Below, in pieces: positions 41,185 through 49,826 of a stretch of DNA of 64,000 bases. The position numbers were made by a program, and so were the translations under genes. Under the pieces are notes generated by a model. That model saw nothing but the letters and a program-made list of their open reading frames with translations, did no database searches and was not told where the DNA came from. Each line of letters opens with the position of its first letter. Positions within the stretch are counted from its first letter, which is position 1. Source of the DNA: Alphaproteobacteria bacterium (GTDB taxonomy: Bacteria; Pseudomonadota; Alphaproteobacteria; CACIAM-22H2); assembly GCA_016793165.1 (NCBI GenBank), contig JAEULA010000008.1, positions 62,001-126,000 on the forward strand, in the 5' to 3' direction.

Positions 41185-43343
41185 GCGCCGCGACGGCCGA
41201 GCGCCTCACGCTGCGTCCCACCGAGCCGCTGGCCGAGGCGCTGCGCCGCGACGGCATCGGCGACTTCAGGGCGCTCTCCCCGTTCGCCGCCTGCCTCACA
41301 CCGTTGCTGACCGCGCTCGACTGGCGCGGCAGCCGCCGCCGCCTGCTCGAGGCGCTGCCGCATTTCGCCAACGATCTCGACCTCGTCGACCTGCGCGGCG
41401 TCCTCGCGGAGCTCGGTTTCCCGACCACGCCGCTGCGCGTGAACCTGGCCGAGCTGGATCCGCGGCTCACGCCGTGCCTGTTCGTCGCCGACGACGAGGG
41501 GCCGGTCGTCGTTCTCGAGGCGCGCGGGCCGCGGGCCGTCGTCGTGCCGCCGGAATCGGGCGATGCGGCGGAGATCGACGTCGCCGGCATGTCCGGGGTC
41601 GCCTACATCGTCCAGGCCGCGGTGCGCGGCGAGGCGCCGGCCGAGGATCGGCCGTTCATGGAGGAGATCACGAGCCGGTTCCGTCCGCTCGTCTGGCAGC
41701 TCCTCGCGATCACCTTCGTGATCGACGTGATCACCCTCGTGACGTCGCTCGCCTCGATGCTGATCTACGACAAGGTGATCGGCGCCCGCGCCACCGACTT
41801 CCTCGGATTCCTGCTGCTCGGCATGGGCGTGCTGTTCCTTGGCGACTGGTTCCTGCGCATGGCGCGCGTGCGCTCGATCGCCTTCGTGGGCGCGCGGATC
41901 GATCGGCTGATCGGCGTGGCGACGCTGCGCCAGCTGCTGTCGCTGCCGCTGGCCTCGATCGAGAACACGCCGGTCGGCGCGCAGGCGTCCCGGCTCAAGG
42001 ACTTCGAGTCCATCCGCGAGTTCTTCACCGGCCAGATCGCGCAGCTGGCGCTCGAACTCCCATTCCTGGCGATCGCTATCGCCGCGCTCGCGGTCATCGG
42101 CGGTCCGGTGGCCTTCGTCCCCGCGGCCCTGGTCCTCGTCTTCATGCTCATCGGCTGGCTCGTGCTCAGCCCGCTGAAGCGGGCGATCGCGGTCGCGGGC
42201 CGCTCGCGCTCGCACCGCCACGCCTTCGTCGTCGAGATGCTCGGCGGCCTGCGCGCGATCCGCCAGACCGGCGCGGAGTCGGTGTGGCTCGATCGCTATC
42301 GCCATCTCTCGGCCGAGACGGCGGCGCATCAGGACCGCTCGCAACAGTGGACGCTCTTCCTCCAGACGCTGAGCCAGATCCTCGTCCTCTCCGGGGGCGT
42401 GGCGACGCTGGCGATTGGCGTGCGGGCCGTGCTCGCCGGAACGATGACCGTCGGCGCGCTGGTCGCGACGATGGGGATCATCTGGCGGGTCACAGCGCCG
42501 CTGCAGATGTCGCTGGTGCTGCTGCCGCGGCTGGAGTCGATGCTGCGCTCGGTCGCCCACATCAACAACCTGATGCGGCTCAAGCCGTCGCGGCCGGCGG
42601 TCGCGCCGATCGCGCATGTGGAGCGGATCTTCCGCGGCGACATCCAGGCCGTGCGCATCAGCCATCGCTATCGCGGCGACGCCGATCCGGCGCTGCTCGC
42701 GGCCGAGTTGACGGCACGGCGCGGCGAGGTCGTGGCGATCGTCGGGCCGAGCGGCTCGGGCAAGTCGACGCTGCTCAAGATCATCGCCGGGCTCTACCAG
42801 CCCCAGGGCGGCCAGGTGACGATCGACGGCATCGACATCCGCCAGCTGCCGCCCGGCGACCTGCAGCGCGCGCTCTGCTACCTGCCGCAGAACAGCCATC
42901 TGTTCCACGGCACGATCGAGCAGAACCTCCGCCTCGCGGACCCGACCGCCAGCAATCACGATCTGATGACCGCGCTCAGCGACGCCGGCGCCATTGAAGA
43001 GGTGAAGGCGCTGAAGGAGGGGCTCGGCACCCGCATCGGCGACCAGCGCACCCAGCAGCTGCCTGCGGGCCTGCTGCAGCGGCTGTCGCTGGCACGCGTA
43101 CTGCTGTCGAGCGCGCCGATCATGCTGCTCGACGAGCCCGGCCAGTCGCTCGACGATCGCGGCGACGCCGCGCTCAAGGCCGTGCTGCAGACCATGCGCG
43201 GACGGCGAACCGTCGTCATCGTCACCCACCGTCCGAGCCACATCCAGCTCTGCGACCGCGTGGTGATGCTGCAGGAAGGCCGCGTCGTCCGCGACGTCGC
43301 GGCGTCCGAGTTCCTCAAGGCCATGAAGGGTCCCGGCAAATGA
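41181..43343 (+). CDS. Type I secretion ABC transporter subunit 2
   Basis: This 720-residue protein has an extra N-terminal region of about 160 residues, probably a degenerate C39-peptidase-like domain as in HlyB or LapB. No cysteine in a catalytic C39 context is seen. A transmembrane domain spans about 165-450. The ATPase has Walker A GPSGSGKS (522-529), Q-loop Gln570, Walker B IMLLDE (Glu652) and switch His683, all intact. The signature motif is LPAGL (627-631) instead of LSGGQ. It overlaps subunit 1 and the HlyD gene by 4 bp each, so all three are made together. Confidence 0.9.
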   Translation: MSAATAERLTLRPTEPLAEALRRDGIGDFRALSPFAACLTPLLTALDWRGSRRRLLEALPHFANDLDLVDLRGVLAELGFPTTPLRVNLAELDPRLTPCLFVADDEGPVVVLEARGPRAVVVPPESGDAAEIDVAGMSGVAYIVQAAVRGEAPAEDRPFMEEITSRFRPLVWQLLAITFVIDVITLVTSLASMLIYDKVIGARATDFLGFLLLGMGVLFLGDWFLRMARVRSIAFVGARIDRLIGVATLRQLLSLPLASIENTPVGAQASRLKDFESIREFFTGQIAQLALELPFLAIAIAALAVIGGPVAFVPAALVLVFMLIGWLVLSPLKRAIAVAGRSRSHRHAFVVEMLGGLRAIRQTGAESVWLDRYRHLSAETAAHQDRSQQWTLFLQTLSQILVLSGGVATLAIGVRAVLAGTMTVGALVATMGIIWRVTAPLQMSLVLLPRLESMLRSVAHINNLMRLKPSRPAVAPIAHVERIFRGDIQAVRISHRYRGDADPALLAAELTARRGEVVAIVGPSGSGKSTLLKIIAGLYQPQGGQVTIDGIDIRQLPPGDLQRALCYLPQNSHLFHGTIEQNLRLADPTASNHDLMTALSDAGAIEEVKALKEGLGTRIGDQRTQQLPAGLLQRLSLARVLLSSAPIMLLDEPGQSLDDRGDAALKAVLQTMRGRRTVVIVTHRPSHIQLCDRVVMLQEGRVVRDVAASEFLKAMKGPGK

Positions 43344-44701
43344 CAGCGCCGTCCACGCTTCCCGCCGTCGTCGCCAATCCGCCCGCCGTGCGGCGGCCGC
43401 CGTCGCCGCAGCAGATCCGACTGCTGTCGCAGGCGATCGCCCTCGAGGAGGGCCGGCCGCCGCGCGCCGCGCGCCTCGCCGTCCTGACCTGCGTCGGGCT
43501 GTTCGTCGGCGCCGTCGCGTGGGCCGGCATGACGGACGTCCAGAAGATCGCGGTCGCCACCGGCCAGATCCTGCCCAGCGGGCTCGTACAGTCGGTGCAG
43601 CATCTCGAGGGCGGCATCGTTCGCGAGGTGCTCGTGCGCGAGGGGTCCCTGGTCGACAAGGGCGATGCGCTGATCCGCCTCGACGGCACCGGTGCGCAGG
43701 GCGAGCTCGACCAGCTGCGCGCGCGCGAGGCGACCCTGGCCTTCCAGATCGAGCGCCTGCGCGCCTTCGCCGAGCGCCGCCCGGCGCAGATGGAGGGCGG
43801 GCGCGGGCCCGGCACGCAGATCATCAGCGACCAGCAGAGCATCCTGCAGATGCAGGAGCGCGCGCGCGACGGCCAGCGCCTGGTCCTGGAGCGCCAGCTG
43901 GCGGCGCGGCGCGCCGAGCTCGCGACGCTGGAGGAGCAGCACGGCGCGCTGTCGAAACAGTCGCGGATCATCGGCGAGACCCTGGCGATGCGCCGCCAGC
44001 TGCTGGAAAAGGGCCTCGTCTCGCGGCTCGTGTTCCTCGAAACGCAGCGCGAGTCTGCGCGCCTTCAGGGCGAGGCGGCCCAGGCCGCGAGCAACATCCG
44101 GCGCGCCAACGAGGCGATCGCCGAGGCCGAGGCGCGCCTGCTCGAGACCGAGGCGCGTCTCGCCAGCGAATCCCTCGCCGAGATGGGCCGCTTGTCCGCC
44201 GACCTGGCCCAGGTGCGCGAAGGCATCGCCCGCGCGGTCGACCGCGTCACCCGGCTGGAGATCCGCGCGCCGGTGCGCGGCCTGGTCAAGGACCTGAAAG
44301 TCCGCACCGTGGGCGGCGTGATCGCGCCGGGCGGCCCGGTCGCGGATGTGGTGCCGATCGACCAGAATCTGGTCGCCGAGGTGAAGATCTCGCCGCGCGA
44401 CATCGGCCACGTGCGGATCGGTCAGGATGTGGGAACCAAGGTCACGACGTACGACTTCGCCCGCTACGGCGTCGTGCCCGGGCGGCTGGTGAGCTTCTCG
44501 GCGACGACGTTCCAGGAGCCCGATGGCCAGCTCTATTATCGCGGTATCGTCGATCTCGCGGCCACGAACCTGGGCGAGCGCAACCCGCTTCTGCCCGGCA
44601 TGATCGTCCAGGCCGACATCCGCCTCGGCAGCCGATCGGTGCTCGAATACCTGTTCACGCCGGTCTACGCCTCGCTCGCCAGCGCCCTGCACGAGCGCTG
44701 A
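43340..44701 (+). CDS. HlyD-family type I secretion adaptor
   Basis: This 453-residue membrane fusion protein links the inner-membrane ABC exporter to an outer-membrane TolC-like channel. One transmembrane helix lies at about 45-63, after a cytoplasmic N-terminus of about 40 residues. The biotinyl-lipoyl half-motif QHLEGGIVREVLVREG follows. A long coiled-coil spans about 115-290 with heptad patterning. IRAPVRGLVKDLKVRTVGGVI returns to the lipoyl domain, and the C-terminus holds the beta-barrel domain. It overlaps the ABC gene by 4 bp. A TolC partner must be encoded elsewhere. Confidence 0.93.
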   Translation: MTAPSTLPAVVANPPAVRRPPSPQQIRLLSQAIALEEGRPPRAARLAVLTCVGLFVGAVAWAGMTDVQKIAVATGQILPSGLVQSVQHLEGGIVREVLVREGSLVDKGDALIRLDGTGAQGELDQLRAREATLAFQIERLRAFAERRPAQMEGGRGPGTQIISDQQSILQMQERARDGQRLVLERQLAARRAELATLEEQHGALSKQSRIIGETLAMRRQLLEKGLVSRLVFLETQRESARLQGEAAQAASNIRRANEAIAEAEARLLETEARLASESLAEMGRLSADLAQVREGIARAVDRVTRLEIRAPVRGLVKDLKVRTVGGVIAPGGPVADVVPIDQNLVAEVKISPRDIGHVRIGQDVGTKVTTYDFARYGVVPGRLVSFSATTFQEPDGQLYYRGIVDLAATNLGERNPLLPGMIVQADIRLGSRSVLEYLFTPVYASLASALHER

Positions 44702-44711
44702 CGGCGGCGGC

Positions 44712-45461
44712 TCAGTCCGGCGGCGAGGCGGGACCGCGCAGGGTGCGGCGCAGGCTCACATAGGCGAGCCATGCCGAGGCGGCGAGCCAGGGGCCGAGCA
44801 GCCACCATGGCGAGGTCGGCGACATCAGCAGCAATCCCAGGGCGCAGCCCGTCCAGACAAGCATCGAGGCGTAGGTGACGTCGCGCCCGTCGCGCACGCG
44901 GATCGGGTGCACGAACTTCACCGGCACGAAGGTGAGGACGCCGAGCGCGAGCACGACCGCCGCGTTGAGCAGCGGCGGGCTGTCGAGCAGCCACATGTAG
45001 AGGACGACGACGTTCCAGATCGCCGGAAAGCCGACGAAGTAGTTGTCCGAGGTCTTCATGTCGACGTTGGCGAAGCAGTACAGCGACGTCAGCAGCACGA
45101 AGCCGGCGCCGGGCAGGCCCCAGCCGGCCGGCAGCAGCCCGAACCAGTAGATGAAGATGGCGGGCACCAGGACGTAGGTCAGGTAGTCGACCACGAGATC
45201 GAGCACGGCGCCGTCGACGCGCGGGATGACGTCGCGCACGCGCAGCTTGCGGGCCATCGGGCCGTCGAGGCCGTCGACCGCGAGGGCAACGCCGAGCCAG
45301 AGCAGCGCGGTGCGCGCATCGCCGCGGATCACCGCCAGCATGGACAGCAGGCCGAGGATGGCACCGCTCGCGGTCAGGGTATGGACCGCCCAGCCGGCTG
45401 CCCGCTGCGTCGGGCTGTGCTTGGGGAGGGGGGCGGAACGCGGGGCCGCGGGGTCGCTCAT
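44712..45461 (-). CDS. pcs: Phosphatidylcholine synthase
   Basis: Pcs condenses CDP-diacylglycerol with choline to phosphatidylcholine at the inner membrane. The 249-residue protein has multiple hydrophobic helices and the CDP-alcohol phosphotransferase motif: Asp63, Asp66-Gly67, Ala70-Arg71, then Gly84, Asp88 and Asp92. The 12-residue gap between Arg71 and Gly84, rather than 8, is the spacing I associate with Pcs. WAVHTLTASGAILGLL at the N-terminus also fits. It is followed after 50 bp by hrpB upstream on the same strand, and its stop is 10 bp from the HlyD stop. Confidence 0.93.
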   Translation of the reverse strand: MSDPAAPRSAPLPKHSPTQRAAGWAVHTLTASGAILGLLSMLAVIRGDARTALLWLGVALAVDGLDGPMARKLRVRDVIPRVDGAVLDLVVDYLTYVLVPAIFIYWFGLLPAGWGLPGAGFVLLTSLYCFANVDMKTSDNYFVGFPAIWNVVVLYMWLLDSPPLLNAAVVLALGVLTFVPVKFVHPIRVRDGRDVTYASMLVWTGCALGLLLMSPTSPWWLLGPWLAASAWLAYVSLRRTLRGPASPPD

Positions 45462-45511
45462 CGCATCCACATTATTGGGTTCCGCGGGGTAAGGCCAAGT
45501 CGCGCGGCGGG

Positions 45512-48028
45512 TCACGTTCCGCGCGGCTTGGCGCGGGCTGTGGGCACCGCCGCCGCGGGATCGTCGGGCCAGGGGTGCTTGGGGTAGCGCCCGCGCATCT
45601 CGCGCCGCACATCGGCATAGGAGCCGCGCCAGAATCCCGCGAGGTCGCGCGTCACCTGGAGCGGCCGGGATGCCGGGGAGAGCAGGCGCAGGGTGAGCGC
45701 GACGCGGCCGCCGGCGATGCGCGGGCTCTCGCGGGCGCCGAACATCTCCTGCAGGCGCACGGCCAGGGCCGGCTCGTCCGGATCGCCGTAGTCGACGGGG
45801 ATGCGCGAGCCGGAGGGGACGGCGACGTGCGTCGGCGCGTCGGCGTCGAGCCGACGGCGCATCGGCCAGTCGAGGCGCGCGAGCAGCGCGTCGTGCAGGT
45901 CGACACGCTCGAGATGGGCACGACGCGTGCAGCCCATCAGGCGGGGGCCGAGCCACTCGGGAAGGGCGGCGAGCAGCGCCGCGTCGTCCATCGCCGGCCA
46001 TCCCGCCTCCGGCTCGTGGCGCGCGAGGAACGCGATACGCTGGCGCAGGGCGGTGCTGGCGGCCGACCACGGCAGTGCCGGCAGGCCGAGCTGGCGCACA
46101 CCCTCGAGCATCGCCTCGACGACGAGCGCGGGCGGCGCTTCGTCGATCCGGGCACGGTGCAGGACGATCGCGCCGAGCCGCCGCTCGCGGGCCGCCTCGA
46201 CCGCCTCGGTGCGGGGATCCCACGCCACGCCCTCGCGTGTCTCGATCGCCGCGTCGAACATCGACTCGATCGTTGCGCGGTCGATCGGCGCGGCGAGGAA
46301 GATGCGGGCCTCCTTCGCCCCGCCGTCGAGATCGGCGACGGCGAGGAACTCCTGGCCGGCGAGCGGGTCTTCGGGCGGCAGGAAGGCGCCGCGGCCGTTG
46401 GCCAGGCGGAACTGGCCATGGGCGCCGCGTCGCTGCGCGAGGCGGTCCGGCCAGCCCAGGGCGACCAGCTCGCCGACCGACTCGCTGGACGTGCGCTCGT
46501 CGGCCGCGATGTCGAGCTGGCGCCGCAGGTCCCGCGCCAGCTTGCGGGCGTTGGCGAGCGCGCCACGATCGAAGCCGCGCGCGTCCTCGTCGCCGCGCAA
46601 GGCGTCGACGCGCAGTCGGATGTCGGCGCTTCGCGTCCCCCCGCCGGTCGCGCGAAGCGGGTCGCGCTCGCCGATGAGGCTCGCGAGGGCGCACGCGAGC
46701 GCGCCGTGGCCGCGCGCGCGGCCGGCGACCAGGACATGGGCCAGTCGGGGATGCAGCCCGAGCTCGGCCATCGCCTGGCCGTGGGCGGTGATGCGGTTGT
46801 CCGCATCGATCGCGCCGAGGGCCAGGAGCATGGCGCGCGCCTGCTGCAGCGATGCGGCGGGCGGCGGATCGAGCCAGCGAAGGGTCGCGGGATCGGCGAC
46901 TCCCCAGCGCGCCAGCTCGAGCACGAGGCCGGCGAGGTCGGCCTCCGCGATCTCCGGCGCGGCGAAGGCCGCCAGCGCGCGATGCTCGGCCTCGCCCCAG
47001 AGCCGGAAGGCGACGCCGGGTTCGAGGCGCCCGGCGCGGCCTGCGCGCTGGTCGGCCGATGCGCGGCTGACCCGCACGGTCTCGAGCCGCCCCATGCCGG
47101 TGTTGGGGTCGAAGCGCGGCACGCGTGCGAGCCCGCTGTCCACGACGATGCGGATTCCTTCGATGGTCAGGCTCGTCTCGGCGATCGACGTCGCCAGGAC
47201 GATCTTGCGCGCGCCCCGCGGCGCGGGGCGGATCGCGGCGTCCTGCTGGTCGAGCGGCAGGTCGCCGTAGAGCGGCGCGACGATGGTGCCGGTCGGGATC
47301 GATTCGGGGGCGAGCTCCGCCGCCACCCGGCGGATCTCGCCGACGCCCGGAAGGAAGACCAGCGCACTGCCCGGCTCCTCGAGCATCGCCCGGCGGACCG
47401 CGTTGGCGACCGCGCGGTCGATGCGCTCGCCCATCGCCGGCCGACCGAGATAGCGATGCGAGACCGGGAAGCTGCGGCCCTGGCTGCGCACGATCGGCGC
47501 GCCGTCCAGCAGTCCCGCGACCGCGCCGGCGTCCAGCGTGGCGGACATCACCAGCACGCGAAGCTCGGGCCGCAGCGCGTTGCGCGCGTCGAGGGTAAGG
47601 GCGAGCGAAAGGTCGGTCTCGAGGCCGCGCTCGTGGAACTCGTCGAAGACGACCAGTGCGATTCCGTCGAGCTCGGGGTCGCGCTGCAGCCGGCGCAGGT
47701 AGAGGCCGTCGGTGACCACCTCGATGCGCGTCGCGCGGGAGACCTTGGACTCGCCGCGCACCCGGAAGCCGACGGTGTCGCCGACCTCCTCGCCCAGGCT
47801 GGCGGCCATCCGTCGCGCGGCGGCGCGCGCGGCGAGGCGTCTCGGCTCGAGCATGACGATGCGGCCGCCGGCGAGCCACGGGGCATCGAGGAGGGCGAGC
47901 GGGACCCGTGTCGTCTTGCCGGCGCCGGGCTCGGCGACAAGCACCGCCGACGGTCCAGCGACGAGCGTGTCGCGCAGCGCGTCGAGCACGGCATCGATCG
48001 GCAGCGGCGGCTGGAACGGAGCGGGCAT
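45512..48028 (-). CDS. hrpB: ATP-dependent helicase HrpB
   Basis: HrpB is a DEAH/DExH-type helicase of bacteria. The 838-residue protein has Walker A AEPGAGKTT near residue 35, LEPRRLAARAAARR (motif Ia), VVFDEFHERG (motif II) and VMSATLDAG (motif III). A second RecA-like domain ends with QRAGRAGRLEPG (motif VI), and an HrpB C-terminal domain follows. Length is usual for the family. Its cellular role in most bacteria is unclear; RNA processing is suspected from related helicases. It precedes pcs on the minus strand by 50 bp. Confidence 0.95.
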   Translation of the reverse strand: MPAPFQPPLPIDAVLDALRDTLVAGPSAVLVAEPGAGKTTRVPLALLDAPWLAGGRIVMLEPRRLAARAAARRMAASLGEEVGDTVGFRVRGESKVSRATRIEVVTDGLYLRRLQRDPELDGIALVVFDEFHERGLETDLSLALTLDARNALRPELRVLVMSATLDAGAVAGLLDGAPIVRSQGRSFPVSHRYLGRPAMGERIDRAVANAVRRAMLEEPGSALVFLPGVGEIRRVAAELAPESIPTGTIVAPLYGDLPLDQQDAAIRPAPRGARKIVLATSIAETSLTIEGIRIVVDSGLARVPRFDPNTGMGRLETVRVSRASADQRAGRAGRLEPGVAFRLWGEAEHRALAAFAAPEIAEADLAGLVLELARWGVADPATLRWLDPPPAASLQQARAMLLALGAIDADNRITAHGQAMAELGLHPRLAHVLVAGRARGHGALACALASLIGERDPLRATGGGTRSADIRLRVDALRGDEDARGFDRGALANARKLARDLRRQLDIAADERTSSESVGELVALGWPDRLAQRRGAHGQFRLANGRGAFLPPEDPLAGQEFLAVADLDGGAKEARIFLAAPIDRATIESMFDAAIETREGVAWDPRTEAVEAARERRLGAIVLHRARIDEAPPALVVEAMLEGVRQLGLPALPWSAASTALRQRIAFLARHEPEAGWPAMDDAALLAALPEWLGPRLMGCTRRAHLERVDLHDALLARLDWPMRRRLDADAPTHVAVPSGSRIPVDYGDPDEPALAVRLQEMFGARESPRIAGGRVALTLRLLSPASRPLQVTRDLAGFWRGSYADVRREMRGRYPKHPWPDDPAAAVPTARAKPRGT

Positions 48029-48144
48029 GGCGGGTCGCGGATTTGGGCCCTTCGCCGTGCGATGTCAAACGCGCAGGGTCGCGCCCGGCACGTCGCCCTT
48101 GTCGCGCGGGACGCCGCGCAACACACTCGCGCCGTCGTTCCGAC

Positions 48145-48267
48145 ATGACCAGGCACCTGCGCCTCTTCGCCATCGCAACGCTCTTCGGGCTCGGCGCCTA
48201 TGCCGTCGCCTGGATCCTCGTCCTTGCGAGTCGCCGGACGGGGCTGCTGGCCTGGCTCGCCGGCTGA
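48145..48267 (+). CDS. Putative 40-residue membrane peptide
   Basis: A 40-residue frame with an N-terminal basic stretch (TRHLRLF) and one hydrophobic helix (about residues 8-27) ends 26 bp before the acyl-CoA synthetase start. Composition is typical of small membrane proteins, but there is no clear ribosome-binding site and I know no family. It may be a real leader-like gene or chance. Confidence 0.3.
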   Translation: MTRHLRLFAIATLFGLGAYAVAWILVLASRRTGLLAWLAG

Positions 48268-48293
48268 CGATCACCGGGGCAGCCGGAGGACCC

Positions 48294-49826
48294 ATGAATC
48301 TCGCCCACCATCTCGCGCGCGCCGCCGCCTTTCGCCCCGACGCGCCCGCGCTCGCCCGCGGCACGCGGATCGTCGCCGACTACGCGACGATGGCCCGGCG
48401 CGTCGCGCGGCTCGCCGCGGCGCTGCGCGGCCCGCTGGGCCAGGCGCGCGGCGACCGGGTCGCGCTGATCCTCGGCAATGCGCCGGTCTATGCCGAGCTG
48501 ATCTACGCGTGCTGGTGGGCCGGGCTTGCGGCACTGCCGGTGAACGCCAAGCTGCATCCCAGGGAGATCGCGTACGTGCTCGACCACGCGCAGACGCGGC
48601 TCGTGTTCGTTTCCGGGGAGACCGGCTCCGCCGTCGCGGCTGCCGTCGCGGAGGCGGGCTCCGGCGCGCGCGTCGTCGATGTCGACGCCGCTGAGTTCGC
48701 GCGGCTCGACGCGGCCGAGCCGATGGCGATGGCGCAGACCGAGGCGGACGATCTGGCCTGGCTGTTCTACACCAGCGGCACGACCGGCCGGCCCAAGGGC
48801 GCGATGCTGTCGCATCGCAACCTGCTGGCGATGACCACGAGCTATTTCCTCGACATCGATCCGCCGCAGCCGGGCGGCTGCCAGATCCACGCCGCGCCGA
48901 TGAGCCACGGCTCGGGCCTCTACATGCTGCCGTCGGTGGCGCAGGCGAACTGCCAGGTCGTGCCCGAGTCCGGGCATTTCGATCCGGCCGAGCTGCTCGG
49001 GCTGTTCCGCGCCTGGCCGCACGCCTCGATGTTCGCGGCGCCGACGATGGTGAAGCGCCTCGTCGATCACCCGGACAGCGCGAGCGCGGCGATCGACAAT
49101 CTGCGCGTGATCGTATGGGGTGGCGCGCCGATGTACGTCGCCGACATCGAGGCGGCGATCGCGCGCTTCGGCTACCGCTTCGCGCAACTCTACGGCCAGG
49201 GCGAATCGCCGATGACGATCACCGGCATGACGCGGGCGATGCTCGAGGGCTTCCATCGCGCCGGCGACCGCGAGGCGCTCGGCTCCGCGGGATGGGCGCA
49301 GGCCGTCGTCCAGCTGCGCATCGCCGACGGCGCCGACGCCCCGCTGCCGGTCGGCGAGACGGGCGAGATCCTGGCGCGCGGCGACAGCGTCATGCGCGGC
49401 TACTGGCGCAATCCCGAAGCCAGCGCGGCGACGCTGCGCGGCGGCTGGCTGCATACCGGCGACGTCGGCAGCGTCGACGCGCGCGGCCTGCTCACGCTGC
49501 GCGACCGGTCGAAGGACCTGATCATCTCCGGCGGCTCGAACATCTATCCGCGCGAGGTCGAGGAGGTGCTCCTGCGCCACCCGGCGGTCGCGGAATGCTC
49601 GGTGATCGGCGTGCCGGATCCGGAATGGGGCGAGAGCGTGCTCGCCTTCGTCGTCGCGCGGCCCGGCGCAGCCTTGGAGACGGCGGCGCTCGACCGCCTT
49701 TGCCTCGACAACATCGCGCGCTTCAAGCGGCCGAAGGCCTATCGCCTCGTCGATGCCCTGCCCAAGAACAACTACGGCAAGATCCTCAAGACCGAGCTGC
49801 GGAATTGGGCGGCGAAGCCGACGTGA
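48294..49826 (+). CDS. Acyl-CoA synthetase (AMP-forming)
   Basis: This 510-residue protein belongs to the acyl-adenylate-forming ligase superfamily, which activates a carboxylate with ATP and then transfers it to CoA. The P-loop is YTSGTTGRPKGAMLSH near residues 160-175, and YGQGESPM is the A5 region. GGWLHTGDVGSVDARGLLTLRDRSKD and the final lysine in NNYGKILK complete the catalytic set. The substrate, fatty or aromatic acid, cannot be inferred. The start has a strong ccggagga site 5 nt upstream. Its end overlaps the convergent TAXI gene by 41 bp. Confidence 0.9.
   Translation: MNLAHHLARAAAFRPDAPALARGTRIVADYATMARRVARLAAALRGPLGQARGDRVALILGNAPVYAELIYACWWAGLAALPVNAKLHPREIAYVLDHAQTRLVFVSGETGSAVAAAVAEAGSGARVVDVDAAEFARLDAAEPMAMAQTEADDLAWLFYTSGTTGRPKGAMLSHRNLLAMTTSYFLDIDPPQPGGCQIHAAPMSHGSGLYMLPSVAQANCQVVPESGHFDPAELLGLFRAWPHASMFAAPTMVKRLVDHPDSASAAIDNLRVIVWGGAPMYVADIEAAIARFGYRFAQLYGQGESPMTITGMTRAMLEGFHRAGDREALGSAGWAQAVVQLRIADGADAPLPVGETGEILARGDSVMRGYWRNPEASAATLRGGWLHTGDVGSVDARGLLTLRDRSKDLIISGGSNIYPREVEEVLLRHPAVAECSVIGVPDPEWGESVLAFVVARPGAALETAALDRLCLDNIARFKRPKAYRLVDALPKNNYGKILKTELRNWAAKPT

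Noticed and set aside
41181..43343. Active C39 peptidase-containing bacteriocin exporter
   Set aside because: The N-terminal domain lacks a catalytic cysteine in the proper context, and no small leader-peptide substrate gene is nearby.
45462..48173. Continuation of the pcs frame upstream, antisense-like across hrpB
   Set aside because: It would make a 1153-residue fusion, but similarity to phosphatidylcholine synthase begins at 45461 and hrpB fills the same strand in another frame.
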